A DNA stretch of 54,230 bases from assembly GCA_051867615.1 (NCBI GenBank), contig JBJDYU010000039.1, positions 1 to 54,230 on the forward strand. The letters are read 5' to 3'. The notes beneath the pieces were generated by a model that was not told the DNA's origin, made no database searches, and saw only the letters and a program-made list of their open reading frames with translations. Of this stretch, positions 36,566 through 45,339 are shown one piece after another; position 1 is the stretch's first letter, and every line of letters begins with the position of its first letter. Position numbers and translations under genes: made by a program. The DNA is from RGIG5472 sp051867615. Lineage in GTDB: Bacteria > Bacillota > Clostridia > Oscillospirales > Oscillospiraceae.

Positions 36566-37557
36566 AAAAAACCATCGCACTTGTTCTTGCCGCGCTTTTG
36601 ACCCTGGGTCTTCTGGGCGGCTGCGCCTCATCGGAGGGCGGGGAGGAGGTCACGAAGCTGCGGCTCAGCGAGGTGACGCATTCCGTATTCTATGCGCCGC
36701 AGTATGTGGCCATGAGCCAGGGCTTCTTCGCGGAGGAGGGGCTGGAGATCGAGCTGCTCAACGGCGGCGGAGCCGACAAGGTCATGACCTCCGTTCTCAC
36801 GGGCGAGGTGGAGATCGGCCTTGCGGGGCCGGAGGCCTGCATCTACGTCCTGCTGGAGGGGCGGGAGGACAGCCCGAAGATCTTCGCCCAGCTGACGAAG
36901 CGGGACGGCTCGTTCCTGGTGGGCCGGACGGAGGAGGACTTTTCCTGGGAAAACCTCCGGGGCAAGACCATCATCGGCGGCCGCAAGGGCGGCGTGCCGG
37001 AAATGACGCTGGAATACGTCATGAAGCAGAACGGCGTGGAGCCTCATGTGGACGCGGTGGTGGATACCTCCATCCAGTTCAACATGATGGCGGGGGCCTT
37101 CACCGGCGGCAACGGGGACTATGTGACCCTCTTTGAGCCCACCGCCACGGAGGTGGAGCTGGCGGGCCAGGGCTACATCCTCTGCTCCATCGGCGAGGAG
37201 AGCGGCGAGATCCCGTACACCGCCTACTTCGCCTCCGGGAGCTACATGGAGGCGCACCCGGACGTGATCCAGCGCTTTACCAACGCCATCGCCCGGGGCC
37301 AGAAGTGGATCATGGAGCACACGGACGAGGAGGTGGCGGAGGCCATCGCCCCCTACTTCCCCGATACCAGCGTGGAGGTGCTGACCCAGGTCACGGCGCG
37401 GCACCGGAGCATAGGCGCGTGGAACGAAACGCCCGTCATGGAGCAGGAGGCGCTGGAGCGGCTGGAGACCGTCATGGAAGCCGCCGGCGAGCTGGAGGAG
37501 CGCGTGGTGTTTGAGGAGCTGGTGGATAACAGCTACGCGGAGAAAGCGGCGGGCTGA
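36562..37557 (+). CDS. ABC importer substrate-binding lipoprotein, NMT1/THI5-like
   Basis: 331 residues. A lipoprotein signal ends with LLGGC (Cys21), so the protein is probably lipid-anchored outside the membrane. The mature part shows the NMT1/SsuA-like pattern: VTHSVFYAPQYVAMSQGFFAEEGL read in part, a GxGADKVM turn, EIGLAGPEA, and GRKGGVPEM. Relatives bind thiamine pyrimidine precursor, sulfonates or riboflavin-like ligands. The start overlaps the permease stop in ATGA. No TPP riboswitch precedes the operon, so a thiamine role is not supported by control elements. Confidence 0.88.
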   Translation: MKKTIALVLAALLTLGLLGGCASSEGGEEVTKLRLSEVTHSVFYAPQYVAMSQGFFAEEGLEIELLNGGGADKVMTSVLTGEVEIGLAGPEACIYVLLEGREDSPKIFAQLTKRDGSFLVGRTEEDFSWENLRGKTIIGGRKGGVPEMTLEYVMKQNGVEPHVDAVVDTSIQFNMMAGAFTGGNGDYVTLFEPTATEVELAGQGYILCSIGEESGEIPYTAYFASGSYMEAHPDVIQRFTNAIARGQKWIMEHTDEEVAEAIAPYFPDTSVEVLTQVTARHRSIGAWNETPVMEQEALERLETVMEAAGELEERVVFEELVDNSYAEKAAG

Positions 37558-37589
37558 GAAAGCGGCCCCGCGCGAAAAGTCCATAATAA

Positions 37590-37622
37590 GGCCGCCGTCT
37601 GAAGGAACTTCAGACGGCGGCC
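37590..37622. terminator. Terminator between the importer and HTH gene
   Basis: A perfect 15-base stem (37590-37604 with 37608-37622) with a GAA loop. The T-rich side is on the minus strand; it lies between convergent genes. Confidence 0.65.
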
Positions 37623-37638
37623 CGTCATGTCCGGCCCC

Positions 37639-38316
37639 TTATTTGCGCCTGGAGAGCTTTGCCTTGAAGGCCGTAAAAGTGTTCAGGATGAAGATCGCGA
37701 CAATAAACTTAAGCACAACGGAGACCAGCCCGTCTATGGTGTCCTCCACGGCCACTATATCACCCGTGTGTATTTCACTGGCAATATTCATAAACTGAAA
37801 CAGCAGAGTCAGCAGCGCAAACCCAAAGCTGGATGCCGTAGAAATAACCGTTCCGGAAGTTTGCGCAATGGTTGCCTGCCATATAGGTATTCCGCAGGCA
37901 ATGAGCCCCGCGATGATGCTTGCCACCGAAAAAACCAGCATATTCGGGGATGAAAAAAGTTCAGAAAGAACCATGAGCGCTGTGACCGCAAAGAGAGCCA
38001 GAACAGCGCATCCAATATTTCTGGCAGATTTGTTCGGGACTTTTGATAACTGTATCGTGTCAAGCAGCAGCTTTTCCGCTTCCTTTGTGCTCATGTGCTC
38101 CTCCTCGCTTCGCTGCGCCTGCAGCAGCTCTATCAGGCTCACCTCCAACGCGGCCGCCAGCGCTTCGATGTTGCCGATATCCGGTAAACCAACACCTCTT
38201 TCCCATCTGGATATTGCTTTATCCGTGACATGGAGCTGTTCGGCCAGAAGAGCCTGTGTCAGCCCTAATTCTTTCCTGCGTTCCGCGATAAACGCGCCTA
38301 ATTGTTTTGCATCCAT
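37639..38316 (-). CDS. XRE-type HTH regulator with membrane domain
   Basis: 225 residues. The N-terminal Cro/C1 helix-turn-helix covers about 5-60 (LGLTQALLAEQLHVTDKAISRWERG, read in part). A linker to about 97 is followed by four hydrophobic segments near 99-120, 126-148, 155-178 and 196-215. It is thus a DNA-binding protein tied to the membrane. The base composition is AT-richer than its neighbours, a sign of later arrival. AAAGGAGG precedes the ATG. Target unknown; possibly its own promoter. Confidence 0.87.
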   Translation of the reverse strand: MDAKQLGAFIAERRKELGLTQALLAEQLHVTDKAISRWERGVGLPDIGNIEALAAALEVSLIELLQAQRSEEEHMSTKEAEKLLLDTIQLSKVPNKSARNIGCAVLALFAVTALMVLSELFSSPNMLVFSVASIIAGLIACGIPIWQATIAQTSGTVISTASSFGFALLTLLFQFMNIASEIHTGDIVAVEDTIDGLVSVVLKFIVAIFILNTFTAFKAKLSRRK

Positions 38317-38515
38317 ACCTGCGCCTCCTTTACGCCGATATTACCAAAATGCGCCGCACAGAGCAACCGATGCAGCATTTACCCGCCGGAATTTGAAAGT
38401 AAACGCGGCATTCAGCGCCCAAACTGCCGCCATTTCCGCATCCTCACAAAATAAATTCCGATTATCCCGCTCTTTATCCCAGCGCACATAAAACGGGAAT
38501 TTCCACCGTCCGCGC

Positions 38516-38545
38516 AAAAGCGCCCGGGGTTTTCCCGGGCGTTTT
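38516..38545. terminator. Terminator of the HlyIII gene
   Basis: Eight-base GC stem CGCCCGGG/CCCGGGCG (38521-38528 with 38534-38541) with AAAA and TTTT on either side. Confidence 0.75.
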
Positions 38546-38560
38546 CCGTATGCGTTTTGT

Positions 38561-39271
38561 TTACACCGGCAGGAAGCGGAACATGGCCACATAGTGGCAG
38601 AGGCTCCCCAGCATGACGAAGACGTGGAAGACCTCGTGACTGCCGAAATGGGGGCAGCGGCGGTTGAAGGCTGCGAGCTTCAGCGCGTAGACCACGCCGC
38701 CCACGGTGTACAGCAGCCCGCCGAGCAGCAGCCAGAGAAAGCCCCGCGTCCCCAGCGCGCCGTAAATTTCCGGCAGGGCCAGCAGACAGACCCAGCCCAT
38801 GCCGATATAGACCACGGAGGAGAACCACTTCGGGCAGGTGATCCAGCAGAATTTCAGCGCCATGCCCGCGAGGGCGATGGCCCAGACGAGGACCAGCAGC
38901 CGCCTGCCGCCCTCCCCCAGCGCCATGACGCAGACCGGCGTGTAGGACCCGGCGATGAGGACGAAAATCATCATGTGGTCCAGCTTCTGCAGCAGGCGGT
39001 TTCCCTTCGGCGAGAGCTGGAAGCTGTGATAGGCGGTGGACGCGCCGTAGAGCAGGACCATGCTCAGCATAAAGACGCTGAGACTCGCCATGTCCGCCGT
39101 GGACGCGCCCCGGGCGGCGGCGTGGGTCAGCAGGGGCGGCGTGAGGAAAATGGCCCCGAGAAAGGCGATGAAATGGGTGGCGGCGCTGCCCGGATCCTTG
39201 ATGCGGAAGGGCCGGGACGCGGCATCCCGGGAAGCGGGCGGAGCGGTGTGGATAGCGGCGCAGGTATGCAT
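38561..39271 (-). CDS. Hemolysin III / PAQR family membrane protein
   Basis: 236 residues with seven hydrophobic helices. Family motifs: ATHFIAFLGAIFL, STAYHSF (H of the first metal site), LDHMMIFVLIAGSYTP, and HEVFHVFVMLGS near the C-terminus, whose His residues complete a metal site as in PAQR proteins. Bacterial members are often named hemolysin III, but a lytic role is not shown here; membrane lipid or ceramide-like hydrolysis is another view. The ATG at 39271 follows AAGGAGG. Confidence 0.92.
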   Translation of the reverse strand: MHTCAAIHTAPPASRDAASRPFRIKDPGSAATHFIAFLGAIFLTPPLLTHAAARGASTADMASLSVFMLSMVLLYGASTAYHSFQLSPKGNRLLQKLDHMMIFVLIAGSYTPVCVMALGEGGRRLLVLVWAIALAGMALKFCWITCPKWFSSVVYIGMGWVCLLALPEIYGALGTRGFLWLLLGGLLYTVGGVVYALKLAAFNRRCPHFGSHEVFHVFVMLGSLCHYVAMFRFLPV

Positions 39272-39363
39272 GGAAAATGGCCTCCTTACTGGCAGCGCGG
39301 GGACGAACTCCGCAAAACGTGGCGAAATCTCAACATCGGTTTTTGAAAAGCCTTTCAAGGGGT

Positions 39364-39392
39364 ATTATATGCAGCTTCCGGAAAACTGTCAA
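39364..39392 (-). promoter_or_regulatory. Full-consensus promoter of the HlyIII gene
   Basis: Minus strand TTGACA (39387-39392), 17 bases, TATAAT (39364-39369): a perfect sigma-A promoter, the best in the window. Confidence 0.85.
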
Positions 39393-39430
39393 GCCGCTTT
39401 GTGCCAAGAACGGGAAATTTTGCCTTATAG

Positions 39431-39461
39431 AAAAAAGGACCTGCGGCTGTCCGCAGGTCCT
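39431..39461 (-). terminator. Terminator of the ligase/asnB/racemase/flippase operon
   Basis: An 11-base stem (39436-39446 with 39451-39461), a CTGT loop, and a minus-strand T run from AAAAAA at 39431-39436. Confidence 0.85.
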
Positions 39462-39508
39462 CCTGATCTTTCGCTGTTGAAGCGGGAGAAGCGGCCCTTC
39501 CGGCGGTC

Positions 39509-41113
39509 TCAGATGCGCTCCCGCTTGCCGGGCTTCGGCAGACGGAGCAGGTCCGCGATGCGTTCGCCCTTGGGCATAAGGGCCAGGTCCTCCCGGGAGA
39601 TGGCCTGGAAGCCGATGGCCGCCACGGCGTATACCACCACCGCCACGCCCACCGCGAGGATGGTGGAGAGGGAATTGCCCAGGAAGCTGTGCAGCAGCAG
39701 GTAGCTCCCCTTGGCGGCGAGGGCCATGAGGGCCGTGGCCAGCAGGGGACGCAGGAACAGCTGCGTATAGCGGGGCGGCTCCGGCACGATGCGGCGGATG
39801 AGCCAGAGGTCCGCCACGGCGGCGAGCAAAAAGCAGCAGAGCGTCCCCACCGGCGCGCCGTTGATGTTGATCTCCGGAATGGCCACCAGCTGGTAGTTCA
39901 CCAGCACCTTCACAAGCCCGCCCGCGATCATGATGTACACCGGCAGCCGCTCCCGGCCATAGGCCTGCAGGATGGAGTTGGAGACGGTCATGAGACAGAC
40001 GAAGATGGACGCGATGCCCAGCACCGTCAGCAGCGGGCCGGACACGTCGGGGTCCAGAGAGTGGAACAGGAGCTGGACGATGGGCTTGCTCAGCACGCTC
40101 ATGCCCACGCCCATGGGCAGCACCGCCAGCGCTGTCACCCGGAAGGCCGAGCGTACCACCTGAGAAGCGCCGGAGGGGTCTTTCCGGGCCAGACGGGCGG
40201 AAACGGCGGGAATAATGGAGGCGGTGATGGCGACGATGAGGGAGGCGGGGAGATTATACAGGTTCATCACGCCGGAATAGGCGGAAAAGAGGCTGCGGCT
40301 CTGCTCCAGCGACATACCCAGGGCGCTTTGCAGCCGGCCCTGGACGAGAGAGGTGTCGATGAGGTTGATGACGGAGACCGCCGCGGAGGTCAGTGTGATA
40401 GGCACCGCCACGGCCAAAAGCTCCTTTAGGATCTCGCCGGCGGGCGAGGGCTTTTCCCGGCTGCGGGCCGGGCGGCGGCTGCGGAGGTACTGTAGTACCA
40501 TGTACAGCAGAGAGATCACCGTGCCGACGGTCACGCCCACGATGGCCATGGCGGCGGCGGTGTCGCCGCTCTTTCCCGTCTTTACCGCCCAGACCGCGAG
40601 GGACAGGCCGATGACCAGCTTGCACACCGCCTCGATGATCTGGGAGACGGCGGTGGGGACCATGTTGGAGTGGCCCTGGGCGTAGCCCCGGAAGGAGGAG
40701 AGGCAGCCCACGCACAGCACCGCCGGGGCCAGAGCGCGGATGCTCTTGGCGGCGAGCGGGTCGTGCAGCAGCTCCGCCAGCTTGTCCGCCCCGAAGAGCA
40801 TGACGAGGAAGGACACGAAGCCCAGCGCGAAAAACACCGCCAGAGAGACCCGGAAGATCTTCTGCACCTGCTGGCGCTGGCCCACGGCGTTGGCCGCGGC
40901 CACCATCTTCGAAAGCGCCACGGGCAGGCCTGCGGTGGAGATGGTCAGCAGCAGGGCGTAGATGTAATAGGCGTTCTGGAAATCGGCGTAGCTGGAGCCC
41001 AGCACGTTCACGATGGGTATTTTGTAGACCGCGCCGATGATCTTCACGATCACGATGCCGGCGGCGAGAATGGCCGCGCCGCCGAAAAAGCTGTTTTGAC
41101 GTTCTTTAGCCAT
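39509..41113 (-). CDS. MOP-family lipid flippase, SpoVB / MurJ-like
   Basis: 534 residues with about 14 hydrophobic helices. N-terminal GGAAILAAGIVIVKIIGAVYKIPI and LPVALSKMVAAA stretches (read in part) are typical of SpoVB and other polysaccharide-type exporters, which move lipid-linked sugars or lipid II outward. In spore formers SpoVB is needed for cortex wall. Here it is the last gene of an operon of amino-acid ligases, which points to a modified wall precursor as cargo. The ATG at 41113 follows GAGGAG and is 16 bases after the racemase stop. Confidence 0.88.
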   Translation of the reverse strand: MAKERQNSFFGGAAILAAGIVIVKIIGAVYKIPIVNVLGSSYADFQNAYYIYALLLTISTAGLPVALSKMVAAANAVGQRQQVQKIFRVSLAVFFALGFVSFLVMLFGADKLAELLHDPLAAKSIRALAPAVLCVGCLSSFRGYAQGHSNMVPTAVSQIIEAVCKLVIGLSLAVWAVKTGKSGDTAAAMAIVGVTVGTVISLLYMVLQYLRSRRPARSREKPSPAGEILKELLAVAVPITLTSAAVSVINLIDTSLVQGRLQSALGMSLEQSRSLFSAYSGVMNLYNLPASLIVAITASIIPAVSARLARKDPSGASQVVRSAFRVTALAVLPMGVGMSVLSKPIVQLLFHSLDPDVSGPLLTVLGIASIFVCLMTVSNSILQAYGRERLPVYIMIAGGLVKVLVNYQLVAIPEININGAPVGTLCCFLLAAVADLWLIRRIVPEPPRYTQLFLRPLLATALMALAAKGSYLLLHSFLGNSLSTILAVGVAVVVYAVAAIGFQAISREDLALMPKGERIADLLRLPKPGKRERI

Positions 41114-41129
41114 GAGAGGACTCCTCTTT

Positions 41130-41855
41130 TCAGGGTTGGGCGGGACGCAGGCGCTTGCCCGCGGCCTCCACCGTGCGCCGGGCCAGGATGCGGAGGGAAT
41201 CCAGCGCCATGGGATATTCCTGCTGTAAATGCAGCGCCCGGTAGGCGATGGGCAGCTCCGTGCAGCCAAGGACCAGGCCCTCGCAGCCGCGCGAGAGCAG
41301 CTCGTCAAAGGCGGCGGTAAGCTCCTCCCGCCGGGGCGGCAGCCCCGCCTTGACGCTGTCATAGATCAGGCTGGTGACGCGCCTCTGGGCGCTTTCGGAG
41401 GGGTAGAGGCAGTCCATGCCAAGCTCCCTCGCCGTCCGGCCGTAGAGATCCGTCCGCCGCGTCCCCTCGGTGCAGAGCACGCCGAGGGTGTGCATCCCCC
41501 GGCGCTTTCCCTCCGCCGCCACTTCGCGGATGAGGTGGAGGACGGGAATGGAGACGGCGGAGGCCACCTCGCCGTAAAACTGGTGGCTGGTGTTGCAGGG
41601 GATGACGAGAGCGGCGCAGCCCGCGCGCTCCAGCCGCCGTGCGTCCGCCGCGATGACGGGGCCGGGCGAGTTTTCGCTCCTGCCCAGCAAAAAGGCTGTG
41701 CGGTCGGGGGTGGAGGAGCGGTTCATGATGAGCAGGTCCGGATAGTCCTGGTCGCAGGCGGCCTCCGTCTCCTCCAGCACCAGGCGCAGAAACTCCTCCG
41801 TGGCCCAGGGGCCGAGACCGCCCAGCACGCCGATGAGCTTTCCTCCGCTATCCAT
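41130..41855 (-). CDS. Aspartate/glutamate racemase family protein
   Basis: 241 residues. The two catalytic Cys are C87 (VIPCNTSH) and C198 (VLGCTELP), and the N-terminus KLIGVLGGLGPWAT is that of aspartate racemases rather than MurI glutamate racemase. It should interconvert L- and D-Asp (or Glu). It lies between asparagine synthase and a flippase gene, which fits supply of D-Asp for the cell wall. 42 bases separate it from asnB. Confidence 0.9.
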   Translation of the reverse strand: MDSGGKLIGVLGGLGPWATEEFLRLVLEETEAACDQDYPDLLIMNRSSTPDRTAFLLGRSENSPGPVIAADARRLERAGCAALVIPCNTSHQFYGEVASAVSIPVLHLIREVAAEGKRRGMHTLGVLCTEGTRRTDLYGRTARELGMDCLYPSESAQRRVTSLIYDSVKAGLPPRREELTAAFDELLSRGCEGLVLGCTELPIAYRALHLQQEYPMALDSLRILARRTVEAAGKRLRPAQP

Positions 41856-41897
41856 ATCCGTCTCCTCCTTTCCTGCCCTGTGCGGGCGGATCAGCGC

Positions 41898-43745
41898 TTA
41901 CGCGGCCTCGGGGCCGAAGAAAGTATCGTACCACACGAGGAAGCAGTAGACGCTCCAGATCTTCTTCATGTCGCCGTTGTGGCCCGCCTTGTGCTTTTCC
42001 AGCATGGCGAGCAGGGCGTCGCGCCTGAAGAAGCGGTCCGCCGTTTCGCTCTCAAAGGCCGCGCGGATGCGGCTGTAGTATTCGTCCTGCCGCATCCAGT
42101 CGTTCAGCGGCGTGATGAAGCCGATCTTCGGCATCATGGCGGACTTCTTCGGCAGCACCCGCTCCGCCGTGCGGCGCAGGGCGATCTTCGTCACATCCCT
42201 GGTCACGCGGTACTCGCTGGGGATGCGCACCGCCAGCTGCAGCACCTCCCGGTCCAGGAACGGGACCCGCAGCTCCAGCGACGCGGCCATGCTCATCTTG
42301 TCCGCCTTCTGCAGAATATCATACTGCAGCCACGTGCAGATGTCCGCGTACTGCATCCGCGTCACCTCGTCCTGCCCCGCCACCCGGTCGAAGATGGGCT
42401 TGGTCAGGGCGTCCGTGGGAGTGACGTGGGAGGTATCCTTCAGAATGTCTCCCAGCTCCGCGTAATGGTAGTTATAGTTGTTGCGGATATAGCGCTTTTC
42501 CAGCGGGAAGCGGCCCCGCATGAGGAAGCGGCGGCCGTGGAAGGAGGGCAGCTTTTCCGCCACGTTGCCCGCGAGACGGCGGATGGGGCCGGGGACCTTC
42601 ATGTACTTCTCAAAGTCCAGGCATTCCTTGTAGTAGTTGTACCCGCCGAAAAGCTCGTCCGCGCCTTCGCCGGAGAGGACCACCTTGACCTCCTTGCCCG
42701 CCATCTGGGTGAGATAGTAAAGCGGCACGGCGGAGGGGTTCGGCAGCGGCTCGTCCATGTGGTACTGCACGGCGGGCACCGCGTCGAAAAACTGCTCCGC
42801 CGTGATCTCCCGGGTGATGCACTCCACGCCGATCTTCTCCGCCAGCTCCACCGCGTGGGGCAGCTCGCTGTACTTCTTCTCCGCATAGCCCACGGAAAAG
42901 GCCCGCACGGGCATATCCTCGCTGAGCAGGCGAGTGACAAAGCTGGAATCCACGCCGCTACTGAGGAAGCAGCCTACCTCCACGTCGCTGATGCAGTGGG
43001 CCTTGCAGGAGGCGCGGAAGGTCGCTTCGATCTCGTCCATCCACTGCTCCATGGTCTTGCCGCGCTGGATGTCGTAGCGGAGGTCGAAGTACCGCTCGAG
43101 GCGCATCTCGCCGCTTTTCAGTTTGAACCAGCAGCCCGCGGGGAGCTTGTGGACGTTTTCAAACAGAGTCTCGTCGCAGGGGAGGTACTCAAAGCAGAGA
43201 TAGGCCGGCAGCCACTGCTCGTTGAAGCCCCTGCGGAAGTTCGGGTGGGGCAGGAAGCCCTTGATCTCGCTGCCGTAGAGGAAGGTGCCGCCGTCGCGGT
43301 AATAGTAAAAGGGCTTGATGCCGAAGATGTCCCGGGCGCCGAAGAGAGACTGCTCCCTGCGGTCATAGATGACGAAGGCGAACATACCCCGGAGCCTGCC
43401 CGGCAGCGCCTCGCCCCACTCCTCGTAGCCGTGGAGAAGCACCTCCGTGTCCGTCCGGGTGGTGAAGACGTGTCCCTTTGCCAGCAGCTCCTCGCGCAGC
43501 TCCTGAAAATTGTATATCTCGCCGTTGAAGGTGATGACCAGGTTCTTATCTTCGTTGAAGATGGGCTGGTCGCCGCCGGCGAGGTCGATGATGGACAGGC
43601 GGCGGAAGCCCATGCCCACCTGGTTTTCGCAGAAATAGCCGTCGGAGTCCGGGCCGCGGTGGATGATCTTATCCGCCATGGCCCTGATGACTTCCTCCGG
43701 GGAATAGCTAATGGCTTCGTCCAGGAAGCCCACGAATCCGCACAT
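41898..43745 (-). CDS. Asparagine synthase, glutamine-hydrolysing (AsnB/AsnH type)
   Basis: 615 residues, full length. The N-terminal glutaminase has the nucleophile Cys2 (MCGFVGF) plus RGPDSDG and FNGEIYN; the synthase domain has the PP-loop SGVDSS (263-268). It makes asparagine from aspartate, or, in the AsnH branch of lactic acid bacteria, amidates D-Asp already bound to the wall peptide. Context (ATP-grasp ligase 35 bases upstream, Asp racemase downstream) favours the second role, but the sequence alone cannot decide; both use the same core. Confidence 0.9.
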   Translation of the reverse strand: MCGFVGFLDEAISYSPEEVIRAMADKIIHRGPDSDGYFCENQVGMGFRRLSIIDLAGGDQPIFNEDKNLVITFNGEIYNFQELREELLAKGHVFTTRTDTEVLLHGYEEWGEALPGRLRGMFAFVIYDRREQSLFGARDIFGIKPFYYYRDGGTFLYGSEIKGFLPHPNFRRGFNEQWLPAYLCFEYLPCDETLFENVHKLPAGCWFKLKSGEMRLERYFDLRYDIQRGKTMEQWMDEIEATFRASCKAHCISDVEVGCFLSSGVDSSFVTRLLSEDMPVRAFSVGYAEKKYSELPHAVELAEKIGVECITREITAEQFFDAVPAVQYHMDEPLPNPSAVPLYYLTQMAGKEVKVVLSGEGADELFGGYNYYKECLDFEKYMKVPGPIRRLAGNVAEKLPSFHGRRFLMRGRFPLEKRYIRNNYNYHYAELGDILKDTSHVTPTDALTKPIFDRVAGQDEVTRMQYADICTWLQYDILQKADKMSMAASLELRVPFLDREVLQLAVRIPSEYRVTRDVTKIALRRTAERVLPKKSAMMPKIGFITPLNDWMRQDEYYSRIRAAFESETADRFFRRDALLAMLEKHKAGHNGDMKKIWSVYCFLVWYDTFFGPEAA

Positions 43746-43780
43746 AGAAGCGCACCCTGCTTTCTTTGGATTTCAGCCTC

Positions 43781-45001
43781 TCAGGCCCTGAATTTCCGGC
43801 GCTGCTTCCACATAAAGTACACAGGGTACAGCCGCCGGATCAGATTCCGCTCGCCCTTATAGCTCAGCGGGTCGTGGGCGCAGCCCTTGCGCCACAGCTC
43901 GTCCACCCGCTCGCGCAGGGCGGGGTCCTTCACATAGTTCATCAGCACGTCCTTCGGCACCACGGTGTAGAGACTGTCCTCGTTGTCCGCGATGACCGGC
44001 TCCTCGTCGAAGTCCTTCTCGTAAATGAGATCGTCTACGATCCACTTCACGGCGTTGAAGCCGCTGCCGGTGATGTAGAAGTTGCTGCGGCCGAGACGGG
44101 TGTTGATCTCAAAGAAGCGGAAGGAGCCGTCCCGGGAGTCGTACTTGATGTCGAAATTGGCAAAGCCGGTGTAGCCCACGTGCTCCAGCAGCCGTTTGGC
44201 GTGTTCCATGATCTCGCGGTTCACGTCGTTGATGATGGCCACGGGGTTACCCACGCCCATGGCGGCGTTGTCCTCCAGCAGCACATGGCCGGAGGACATG
44301 AAGCGCACCTTGCCGTGGCGGTCGCAGTAGCAGGTCAGGATGCGCATATTGTAGTCAAGGCCGGGAATCGTGTCCTGAATGAGGAATTTATAGTCGTAGC
44401 CGCTGGCGCGGAGCTTGCGGAGCATCTCCGCGAGCTCCTCCTCCGTGTTCATGCGGAAGACCTTCTTCTTCCCCTCGAACTTGGCGTAGTGGTACGCGGC
44501 GGAGGAAGCGGGCTTGGCGATGACGGGATAGGGGAAGTCAAAGTCCAGAGGCTGCGGGTCCTTGCAGTCGTAGACGAAAGTGCGGGGATAGGGCACGCCC
44601 ACCTCGTCGCAGATGCTGTAGAAGGAATCCTTCAGCACCAGACGGTTGAGCAGCTCCTCCTGAATGTAGGGCACCACATAATATTTCTCAAGCTCCGCGC
44701 GGTTTTCCACGATCATGCGCACATACCAGTCGCCGCAGGCCATGAGCAGGAGCTTTTTGCCGCTGTATCGCTTCGCGATCTCCACCAGACGCTCCACGAA
44801 ATGCTCCTCCGTATCCATATCCGGCACTACGATGTTCTCGATGATGCTGGAGTGGGAGATCATGATGCTTTTGAGCATACTCACCGCCACGCTCCTGACG
44901 CCGTATTCCTCGTGGAAGCTGCGGGCGAGACTGTAGGTGGTGATGTCGCCGCCGAGGATAATGGGCAGGAACTCCACGGTCCCCTGTGTCTTTTGCTTCA
45001 T
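43781..45001 (-). CDS. ATP-grasp carboxylate-amine ligase, candidate D-aspartate ligase
   Basis: 406 residues, soluble. The ATP-grasp fold shows PYPVIAKPASSAAYHY (nucleotide lysine), KFLIQDTIPG, and the metal-binding EINTRLGRSN near residues 299-308. Size and layout match the family that includes the D-Asp ligase adding D-Asp to the side-chain amine of peptidoglycan precursors in enterococci and lactococci. First gene of the four-gene operon; AAGGAG before the ATG. The acceptor could also be another amine, for example in a surface polymer, so the specific role is an inference. Confidence 0.78.
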   Translation of the reverse strand: MKQKTQGTVEFLPIILGGDITTYSLARSFHEEYGVRSVAVSMLKSIMISHSSIIENIVVPDMDTEEHFVERLVEIAKRYSGKKLLLMACGDWYVRMIVENRAELEKYYVVPYIQEELLNRLVLKDSFYSICDEVGVPYPRTFVYDCKDPQPLDFDFPYPVIAKPASSAAYHYAKFEGKKKVFRMNTEEELAEMLRKLRASGYDYKFLIQDTIPGLDYNMRILTCYCDRHGKVRFMSSGHVLLEDNAAMGVGNPVAIINDVNREIMEHAKRLLEHVGYTGFANFDIKYDSRDGSFRFFEINTRLGRSNFYITGSGFNAVKWIVDDLIYEKDFDEEPVIADNEDSLYTVVPKDVLMNYVKDPALRERVDELWRKGCAHDPLSYKGERNLIRRLYPVYFMWKQRRKFRA

Positions 45002-45084
45002 AGTCTATCTCCTTATCCGAAACCCCGGCCATGACGGCTCCGCCCAAGCGCCGGGGCGTATGTTGACATAGTATACCGCATACC

Positions 45085-45113
45085 ATTTTATGCATATATC
45101 CCCGGTTTGTCAA
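45085..45113 (-). promoter_or_regulatory. Promoter of the ligase/asnB/racemase/flippase operon
   Basis: Minus strand TTGACA (45108-45113), 17 bases, TAAAAT (45085-45090), about 85 bases before the ATG. Confidence 0.72.
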
Positions 45114-45226
45114 GGAAAGCGCCGCCGCGGCCCCTTTGGTGAAGCGGGCGGAAGCGCCGCCGCAAGAAAGTTTTTGACTAAAGTGTTAACTTTTATGCCG
45201 GTGGGAAAAATATTTGGAAAAACCCC

Positions 45227-45255
45227 TTGCATTTTCAGGCCGGTTGCCCTAATAT
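45227..45255 (+). promoter_or_regulatory. groES: Promoter of groES-groEL
   Basis: TTGCAT (45227-45232), 17 bases, TAATAT (45250-45255), just upstream of the CIRCE operator. Confidence 0.6.
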
Positions 45256-45266
45256 AACCATTGCGG

Positions 45267-45293
45267 TTAGCACTCGAAGCAAAAGAGTGCCAA
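45267..45293 (+). promoter_or_regulatory. CIRCE operator (HrcA binding site)
   Basis: TTAGCACTC, 9 bases, GAGTGCCAA: the classic TTAGCACTC-N9-GAGTGCTAA inverted repeat with one changed base in the right arm. HrcA bound here represses the chaperonin genes until heat or misfolding stress. hrcA itself is not in the window. Confidence 0.95.
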
Positions 45294-45339
45294 ACCTGAA
45301 GACGTTTATAATTTTTTATTTATATAAGGAGGAAGACCC

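Noticed and set aside
45174..45197. Second groES promoter starting at TTGACT (45174)
   Set aside because: No -10 box lies at an acceptable distance from it.
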